Positions 5,974 to 10,240 of a stretch of DNA of 10,240 bases are shown here, piece after piece (position 1 is the stretch's first letter; the number at the start of each line of letters is the position of its first letter). The notes beneath the pieces were generated by a model that worked only from the letters and a program-made list of their open reading frames with translations, was not told the origin of the DNA and searched no databases. Origin of the DNA: Actinobacteria bacterium UBA959 (lineage in GTDB: Bacteria; Actinomycetota; Actinomycetes; S36-B12; UBA5976). A program made the translations under genes and the position numbers. The stretch covers positions 1-10,240 of the forward strand of contig DBCL01000017.1 of NCBI GenBank assembly GCA_002293025.1. The letters run 5' to 3'.

Positions 5974-6002
5974 ATCAGAGTTAGATATGGCTACTTAAAT
6001 TG

Positions 6003-6010
6003 AAAGGGAG
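6003..6010 (+). promoter_or_regulatory. Ribosome binding site choosing the ATG start of ptsH
   Basis: AAAGGGAG ends six bases before ATG at 6017. It directly touches the alternative TTG at 6011, which is too close to be used. Confidence 0.75.
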
Positions 6011-6016
6011 TTGCCG

Positions 6017-6292
6017 ATGGTTGAGTTTGAGGCGGTTGTGGCTGCTGAGGTAGGACTTCATGCCAGACCAGCTGCATTGTTTGTGCAGGCAGTTAGTGCT
6101 TCAGGCTGCGCGGTGACTCTAGAAAAGATCAGCTCCGATGGCAGCATCAAGACTGCCAACGGGGCCTCGATTTTGGCAGTTATGTCGCTGGGGGTTGCTT
6201 GCGGGCAATCAGTTCGGGTGCGAGTTGAAGGTAGTAATGAAAATGGGGTTGCAGCCCAACTTGAAGCATTACTGCTTGACCCTGCCCACTAA
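6017..6292 (+). CDS. ptsH: HPr phosphocarrier protein of the PTS
   Basis: HPr accepts phosphate from PEP via enzyme I and hands it to the sugar-specific IIA proteins; both IIA genes in this window would depend on such a carrier. Starting at ATG 6017 the protein has 91 residues and the motif GLHARPAA places the phosphorylated histidine at exactly residue 15, as in other HPr proteins, which supports this start over the TTG six bases upstream. The helix after the active site (ALFVQAVSASG) and the block SILAVMSLGV are typical. The serine in NGASILAVMSLG is residue 51 instead of 46, so the loop before it (about residues 36-48) is some five residues longer than in E. coli. The gene is followed after nine bases by ispF and is divergent from the glucitol-type operon. 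No enzyme I gene is in the window. Confidence 0.93.
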   Translation: MVEFEAVVAAEVGLHARPAALFVQAVSASGCAVTLEKISSDGSIKTANGASILAVMSLGVACGQSVRVRVEGSNENGVAAQLEALLLDPAH

Positions 6293-6301
6293 CCTGCGCA
6301 T

Positions 6302-6766
6302 GTGTTAACAGGAATTTCACTAGACGCTCATCCGTTTGCGGAGGACCGCCCACTTTGGTTGGGCTGCTTGCTTTGGCCAAATGAAAAAGGGTTAAGTGGC
6401 CACTCTGATGGTGATGTCGTAGCCCATGTGGTTTGTGAAGCATTGTTAAGTGCAACTGGCTTAGGTGATTTAGGAAGTGTGTTTGGTGTTGATAAACCTG
6501 AGCACAAAAACATTACTGGAACCAACATGTTAAAGCAGATCAGTCAAGTAATTTCAGACGCTGGTTTTCAAATTGAAAATGTTGCTGTGCAAGTAATCTG
6601 CCAAAAGCCAGCAATTGCGCCAAGAAGACTTGAATCCCAGAGTGCGCTCACTCAAGCTTTAGGCAGCCCAGTTCATCTAACGGCAACTTCAACAGATGGA
6701 ATGGGCTTTACTGGCAGATCTGAAGGAATTGCAGCAATTGCCTCTGCGTTAGTTGTAAAGAAGTAA
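6302..6766 (+). CDS. ispF: 2-C-methyl-D-erythritol 2,4-cyclodiphosphate synthase
   Basis: IspF converts 4-diphosphocytidyl-methylerythritol 2-phosphate to the cyclic diphosphate in the MEP route to isoprenoids. The 154-residue protein has the usual size. Metal ligands fall at the same numbers as in E. coli: D8 and H10 (LDAH) and H42 (VVAHVV). The loop EKGLSGHSDGDV, the QKPAIAPR segment and the signature ATSTDGMGFTGRSEGIAA are present; the usual glutamate of ATTTE is aspartate (D132), a conservative change. The start is GTG at 6302: an upstream in-frame stop is the TAA of ptsH and the nearby ATG at 6300 is out of frame and ends at once. There is no clear ribosome site, so coupling to ptsH is likely. 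ispD, commonly adjacent to ispF, is not in the window. Confidence 0.93.
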   Translation: MLTGISLDAHPFAEDRPLWLGCLLWPNEKGLSGHSDGDVVAHVVCEALLSATGLGDLGSVFGVDKPEHKNITGTNMLKQISQVISDAGFQIENVAVQVICQKPAIAPRRLESQSALTQALGSPVHLTATSTDGMGFTGRSEGIAAIASALVVKK

Positions 6767-6774
6767 TTCAAGCT

Positions 6775-8154
6775 ATGAAACTTTATAACACTTTAACAAG
6801 AACTGTTGAACCACTAAAACCAATTAAAAAAGATCAAGTTTCAATTTATGTTTGTGGAGCGACCGTACAAGGCAGTCCGCATATAGGTCACATGCGAACT
6901 GCAGTTGTTTTTGATCTCTTGCGCAGATGGCTTACTGTTAAAAACTATCAAGTTACCTTAATTAGAAATGTAACTGACATTGATGACAAGATATTGCACA
7001 CCGCAGGTCATGAGAATCGGCCATGGTGGGCAGTTGCTGCCCACTACGAGCGCGAATTTACTAATGCCTATTCAAACCTAGGAGTTTTGCCACCAACTGC
7101 AGAACCTCGAGCAACAGGTCACATACCACAAATGATTGAACTAATTTCAGAGTTAATGGCTAATGGTCATGCATACGCCATCGATGGTGATGTTTATTTC
7201 GATGTAGACACATTCAGTCAGTATGGTGCTCTTTCGAATCAAAAGGTTAAAGAATTACTAACCAGTGCTGATTCGAAAGAGCGCAATAAGAAATCACCAT
7301 ATGACTTTGCACTATGGAAATCAACCATGCCTGGAGACACACCAAGTTGGCAGACACCTTGGGGAAGTGGCCGACCAGGCTGGCATATTGAATGTTCGGC
7401 TATGGCCAGGTTTTATTTAGGAAAAGCTTTTGATATTCATGGCGGTGGCTTAGATCTAGCTTTCCCACATCATGAAAATGAGATAGCACAGTCTCAAGCA
7501 GCTGGAGATGATTTTGCACAAGTCTGGATGCATTCTGCTTGGGTTACTGCTGCTGGTGAAAAAATGAGTAAGTCTCTGGGTAATTCAATGCAGGTTGCAA
7601 ACCTATTAAATCAAGTTTCTGGTCTAGAGCTCCGCTACTACTTAGCTAGTGCACATTACCGATCCATGCTGGAGTTTTCACCAGCAGCATTAAGTGAAGC
7701 TGCAACTGGATTTAGTCGCATCAGTTCCTTTATAAAGCGAGCAGCTGTCTTGGTTGGGAACACTGAGTCTGGAGAAATGCCCGCAGAATTTAGCACTGCA
7801 ATGGATGATGATTTAAATCTGCCAATCGCTCTATCAGTGTTGCATGAAACTGTTCGTGTTGGAAATACTGCGATTACAAACAAGTCAAAGAGTGAGTTAA
7901 CGGAATTACTTGGTCAAGTGCTGGCCATGACTCGAGCCCTAGGTATTTGCCCACTTGATGCACCTTGGGATGGAAGCTCTGCTGGTAGTGAAACGCAAGT
8001 AATTGATTCACTCGTGCAAGATTTATTAACCCAGCGTGAAGTTGCACGAAACAATAAAGATTTTAAGTCTGCAGATTTAATCAGAGATCAATTAAAGAAT
8101 GCTGGCCTTTTAATTGAAGACACTGAGCAAGGTGCTCGCTGGAGTATTGAGTAA
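6775..8154 (+). CDS. cysS: Cysteinyl-tRNA synthetase
   Basis: This class I aminoacyl-tRNA synthetase charges tRNA-Cys. At 459 residues it is close to the E. coli length (461). The HIGH motif is at residues 36-39 inside CGATVQGSPHIGH, and KMSKS is at 263-267. The catalytic-site zinc ligands are C27, C207 (IECS), H232 and E236 (FPHHENE), each one or two residues from the E. coli positions. The C-terminal part holds the DALR-type helical region and ends in the anticodon-binding stretch (NNKDFKSADLIRDQL). The CGATVQG form separates it from the related mycothiol ligase MshC, which has CG.TPYDATHLGHA. It starts eight bases after ispF, as in the ispF-cysS order of many actinobacteria. Its stop is four bases from the stop of the convergent EIIA gene. 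Confidence 0.97.
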   Translation: MKLYNTLTRTVEPLKPIKKDQVSIYVCGATVQGSPHIGHMRTAVVFDLLRRWLTVKNYQVTLIRNVTDIDDKILHTAGHENRPWWAVAAHYEREFTNAYSNLGVLPPTAEPRATGHIPQMIELISELMANGHAYAIDGDVYFDVDTFSQYGALSNQKVKELLTSADSKERNKKSPYDFALWKSTMPGDTPSWQTPWGSGRPGWHIECSAMARFYLGKAFDIHGGGLDLAFPHHENEIAQSQAAGDDFAQVWMHSAWVTAAGEKMSKSLGNSMQVANLLNQVSGLELRYYLASAHYRSMLEFSPAALSEAATGFSRISSFIKRAAVLVGNTESGEMPAEFSTAMDDDLNLPIALSVLHETVRVGNTAITNKSKSELTELLGQVLAMTRALGICPLDAPWDGSSAGSETQVIDSLVQDLLTQREVARNNKDFKSADLIRDQLKNAGLLIEDTEQGARWSIE

Positions 8155-8158
8155 GAGA

Positions 8159-8623
8159 TTAATTCTTTAGTTTTTCGTTTAAAAAATTAGCCACTTGAGT
8201 CTTTGAATCTAGAAGTATCAATTGATTCATGAATTCAAAATCTTGAACAAGTGCAATTACAGACATCAAGAGAGATGTTTGGTCTTTTGGATTGGTAATC
8301 AATAACGGGATAATCACTGAAACTTTAATTTTATTTTCAAGAGATCCCATCTCGCCAAACTCGACGGGTTGAGTTAATCGAAAATATCCAATTCCATCTT
8401 GTTTGACATGAATTGAGTCTGTGTGTGGAATTGCAACTGGGACTGCAGTTGGTAGCCCAGTTGGAAAGTCTTGTTCTCTTTGGGTAACAGCAGCTAGCCA
8501 GCTCTGAGCCACCAGGTTATTTTCGTACCCGAGAGTAGCAATTTGAGTCAGAGCATCTAAGGCGGAATCTGCCTTGAGAGAGGCCGAGCAGAAGTCATCT
8601 ATGAATAAGGGCTCGTATTTCAT
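8159..8623 (-). CDS. gatA: PTS EIIA component, fructose/mannitol-type domain, galactitol-like
   Basis: The 154-residue protein belongs to the PTS EIIA type 2 family. The motif VPVAIPHTDSIHV carries the phosphorylated histidine, H67. Preceding RE.DFPTGLPT, the later LLMSVIALVQD and the final ANFLNEKL helix match galactitol-type IIA proteins. It should relay phosphate from HPr to the IIB protein encoded divergently at 8718. Its gene runs opposite to gatB and gatC, unlike the usual gatABC order, sharing the 94-bp divergent region. ATG at 8623 has GAGGAG twelve bases upstream, a rather long spacing, plus AAGG almost touching the start. The 3' end is nearly in contact with convergent cysS. The galactitol label rests on neighbouring IIB and IIC; the sugar may be another hexitol or pentitol. 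Confidence 0.88.
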   Translation of the reverse strand: MKYEPLFIDDFCSASLKADSALDALTQIATLGYENNLVAQSWLAAVTQREQDFPTGLPTAVPVAIPHTDSIHVKQDGIGYFRLTQPVEFGEMGSLENKIKVSVIIPLLITNPKDQTSLLMSVIALVQDFEFMNQLILLDSKTQVANFLNEKLKN

Positions 8624-8669
8624 ACCTTAAAACTACTCCTCAAAATCCCCTCTGAGGCGTAGACTCTTA

Positions 8670-8700
8670 ATCAGAGTAACTTTCTAGTTACTGAGGTCAA
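8670..8700 (-). promoter_or_regulatory. 7-4-7 dyad within a possible promoter of the EIIA gene
   Basis: AGTAACT (8675-8681) and AGTTACT (8686-8692) form a perfect 7-bp dyad around four bases. On the minus strand TTGACC (8700-8695) is a good -35 box and TCTGAT (8675-8670) a fair -10 box, 19 bases apart, with the dyad filling the spacer. It lies midway between divergent gatA and gatB, so one regulator could serve both. The dyad is certain; the promoter boxes are tentative and no plus-strand promoter was recognised. Confidence 0.45.
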
Positions 8701-8717
8701 GGCAGGAGAGTTACCTG

Positions 8718-8996
8718 ATGACAAAGAAGGTCCTGGTTATTTGTGGCACAGGGGTTGCAACTTCAACCGTTGTCGCGATGAAGATCAAAGATTTTTGTGA
8801 GTCTAGGGGTATCGCTATTGCCGTAACCCAGGGAAAAGTTATGGATATTGTCAGAGGCATCGAAGGCTATGACTTAATCGTTGCCACCACTCCAATCCCA
8901 GCAACTGTGCAAATACCGGTTATCGAAGGACTTTCCTTCCTAACGGGTATTGGCCTGGATGCGACTTTGGAGAAGATTGCTGAAGCACTGAGCTAA
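8718..8996 (+). CDS. gatB: PTS galactitol-type EIIB component
   Basis: The 92-residue cytoplasmic protein is the size of E. coli GatB (94 aa). Its start, MTKKVLVICGTGVATSTVVA, is the phosphate-binding loop of the family, with C9 as the phosphocysteine. The body (YDLIVATTPIP, then PVIEGLSFLTGIG) also follows GatB. It accepts phosphate from the IIA protein and phosphorylates the incoming sugar at the IIC membrane protein encoded 36 bases downstream. ATG at 8718 has AGGAG at 8704-8708, nine bases upstream. A hairpin with a T-run overlaps its stop codon, which may lower transcription into gatC. Assignment is strong; the sugar is inferred from family only. Confidence 0.93.
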   Translation: MTKKVLVICGTGVATSTVVAMKIKDFCESRGIAIAVTQGKVMDIVRGIEGYDLIVATTPIPATVQIPVIEGLSFLTGIGLDATLEKIAEALS

Positions 8997-9021
8997 CAGA
9001 AAATTCCTGTTAGTTTTTATT
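8993..9021 (+). terminator. Terminator-like hairpin between gatB and gatC
   Basis: CTAACAG (8993-8999) pairs perfectly with CTGTTAG (9007-9013) around a seven-base loop and is followed directly by TTTTTATT. The left arm includes the gatB stop codon. The stem is short and AT-rich, so it would terminate only in part; gatC has its own strong ribosome site just after it. Confidence 0.55.
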
Positions 9022-9027
9022 AGGAGG
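9022..9027 (+). promoter_or_regulatory. Ribosome binding site supporting the TTG start of gatC
   Basis: AGGAGG lies five bases before TTG at 9033. No in-frame ATG exists nearby, and the family alignment begins at this TTG. Confidence 0.8.
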
Positions 9028-9032
9028 TACTT

Positions 9033-10240
9033 TTGAACGAAATTCTCGAATCAATTAGTAAGCTCTTTCTCGATTTAGGTGCATCTATTGCCCTACCAAT
9101 TTTGATTACACTGTTTGGCGTGGCACTTGGTGAAAGATTGCCACGTGCATTCCGCGCAGGTGTAACTATCGGAATTGGCTTTATCGGAATTGGCTTGATT
9201 GTTGGATTATTGTTTGGAGCCGTTGGACCTGCAGCCACAGGTCTTGCTGAAAGGTTCAGCGTCGATCTCAGTATCGTTGACGTTGGCTGGCCTGCAAGCG
9301 CAGCAATTGCATTTGGTGCCAAAGTTGGAGCAATAATTATTCCACTTTGTCTAGCCCTAAATGTTTTGCTACTAGCTGTTGGACTAACCAAGACATTTGA
9401 TATCGATCTGTGGAACTACTGGCACTTTGCTTTCATTGGTGGCTTGGTTGCAAGCATCACTGAGAGTTACGCCAAGGGTATTGCTACTGCAGCGATTGCA
9501 ATGTTGCTTACATTGGCTTTAGCCGACTGGGCAGCTCCACGCATTCAAAAACAATACAACTATCCTGATATTTCGTTCCCGCATGGAACGTCAGCTCCAT
9601 ACGCGCTGCTAGCTTTCCCATTGAATGCTTTGTTCGATCGCATTCCAGGTTTGAAAAACTGGAAAGCTGATCCTGATTCAATTCAAAAGCGCTTCGGGGT
9701 ATTTGGTGAATCAATGATCCTGGGTCTAGTAATTGGATTAATTCTTGGTCTAGCAGGATTTGGAATTGACGATCCACGTACAGACATCATCGCTATTCTT
9801 GGGTTAGGTATTAATTTGGCCGCTGCCATGTTGCTACTACCAAGAATGGTTGCAATTTTGATGGAAGGTCTAGTTCCAATTTCAGAGGCAGCCCGCAGTT
9901 TCGTTCAGAAGAGATTCCCAGGCCGCAAGTTCTATATCGGCTTGGACTCAGCTGTAGTAATCGGACAGCCTGCTGTGATTGCTACTTCACTGATTCTGGT
10001 TCCAGTATCACTACTAACCGCAATTGCATTGTCTCCATTGGGTAACAAGGTATTGCCTTTAGTTGACCTTGCCACAATCCCATTCATTGTTGCTTTGATG
10101 GTTCCAATTTTTGGTGGAAACATTATTCGCTCAGTGATTGGTGGAGCAATCGTGATTGGTGGCGGACTCTTTATCGCTACTGCAGTCGGACCAACACTTA
10201 CGATGGTAGCTGTTGAATCTGGCTTCGAAAACACAACAGG
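9033..10240 (+). CDS. gatC: PTS galactitol-type EIIC membrane component (3' end outside window)
   Basis: The reading frame is open from TTG 9033 to the right edge, 402 codons; E. coli GatC has 451, so roughly the last tenth is missing. The protein is strongly hydrophobic, with membrane segments from about residue 15 onward. Family landmarks appear in order: LDLGASIALPILI near the start, the GIGFIGIGLIVGL segment, VDVGWPASAA at about 85-95, WNYWHFAF, the PHGTS motif at 183-187, QKRFGVFGE, AAAMLLLPRMV, IGLDSAVVIGQPAVIA from about 302, and NKVLPLVDLATIPF. These closely parallel E. coli GatC. It forms the sugar channel in the cytoplasmic membrane and works with the IIB encoded just upstream and the divergent IIA. 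No frame break is seen within the visible part. Confidence 0.92.
   Translation, partial: MNEILESISKLFLDLGASIALPILITLFGVALGERLPRAFRAGVTIGIGFIGIGLIVGLLFGAVGPAATGLAERFSVDLSIVDVGWPASAAIAFGAKVGAIIIPLCLALNVLLLAVGLTKTFDIDLWNYWHFAFIGGLVASITESYAKGIATAAIAMLLTLALADWAAPRIQKQYNYPDISFPHGTSAPYALLAFPLNALFDRIPGLKNWKADPDSIQKRFGVFGESMILGLVIGLILGLAGFGIDDPRTDIIAILGLGINLAAAMLLLPRMVAILMEGLVPISEAARSFVQKRFPGRKFYIGLDSAVVIGQPAVIATSLILVPVSLLTAIALSPLGNKVLPLVDLATIPFIVALMVPIFGGNIIRSVIGGAIVIGGGLFIATAVGPTLTMVAVESGFENTT

Noticed and set aside
6011..6016. TTG at 6011 as the start of ptsH
   Set aside because: The ribosome site directly touches it, and using it would shift the active histidine from the universal residue 15 to 17.
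8150..8178. Terminator between convergent cysS and gatA
   Set aside because: Only a weak 4-5 bp pairing (TAAGA..TCTTTA) before a T-run is visible; too weak to call.
9020..9391. Minus-strand open frame of 123 codons at the start of gatC
   Set aside because: It is antisense to the clearly recognised gatC frame and its serine/proline/alanine-rich translation has no family features.

Overview
The window reads as a moderately AT-rich actinobacterium. The CysS has the actinobacterial form of the HIGH region (CGATVQG.PHIGH), ispF and cysS are adjacent, intergenic gaps are tiny, and GTG/TTG starts follow strong GGAGG-type ribosome sites. A streamlined freshwater lineage of the acI / Ca. Nanopelagicales type would fit, but that is inference from style, not a proven assignment. 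Two phosphotransferase (PTS) sugar-import loci flank a short housekeeping operon.

Left block (1-5917, all on the minus strand, read from right to left): E1-alpha and E1-beta of a thiamine-diphosphate 2-oxo acid/acetoin dehydrogenase type enzyme, a free-standing lipoyl domain, a SorC-family regulator, a GutM-like protein, the glucitol-family PTS membrane subunits IIC1 and IIC2, then IIB, IIA, and the start of a homoserine-dehydrogenase-like NAD(P) oxidoreductase that runs off the left edge. The spacing (0-91 nt, several stop/start contacts) indicates one operon. The SrlE protein, a single IIB-IIC polypeptide in E. coli, is here two genes in permuted order. Two strong stem-loops, at 999-1036 and 2242-2290, bracket the membrane-subunit pair. 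No sorbitol-6-phosphate dehydrogenase, E2 acyltransferase or E3 is visible, so the true substrate is open. The likely logic is PTS uptake and phosphorylation of a polyol-like compound, oxidation, and lipoyl-linked oxidative cleavage under SorC control.

Middle block (6017-8154, plus strand): ptsH (HPr), ispF and cysS in one tight operon. HPr is the phosphoryl carrier that both flanking PTS systems need. The 99-bp divergent region between it and the left operon carries two similar dyads 21 bp apart, a good candidate operator pair.

Right block (8159-10240): a galactitol-type PTS with the IIA gene on the minus strand, divergent from gatB-like IIB and gatC-like IIC on the plus strand; gatC runs off the right edge. 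The IIA/IIB divergent region holds a perfect 7-4-7 dyad, and a terminator-like hairpin separates soluble IIB from membrane IIC. No PTS enzyme I, tRNA, rRNA, CRISPR or insertion sequence is visible. No gene-free stretch exceeds 100 bases.
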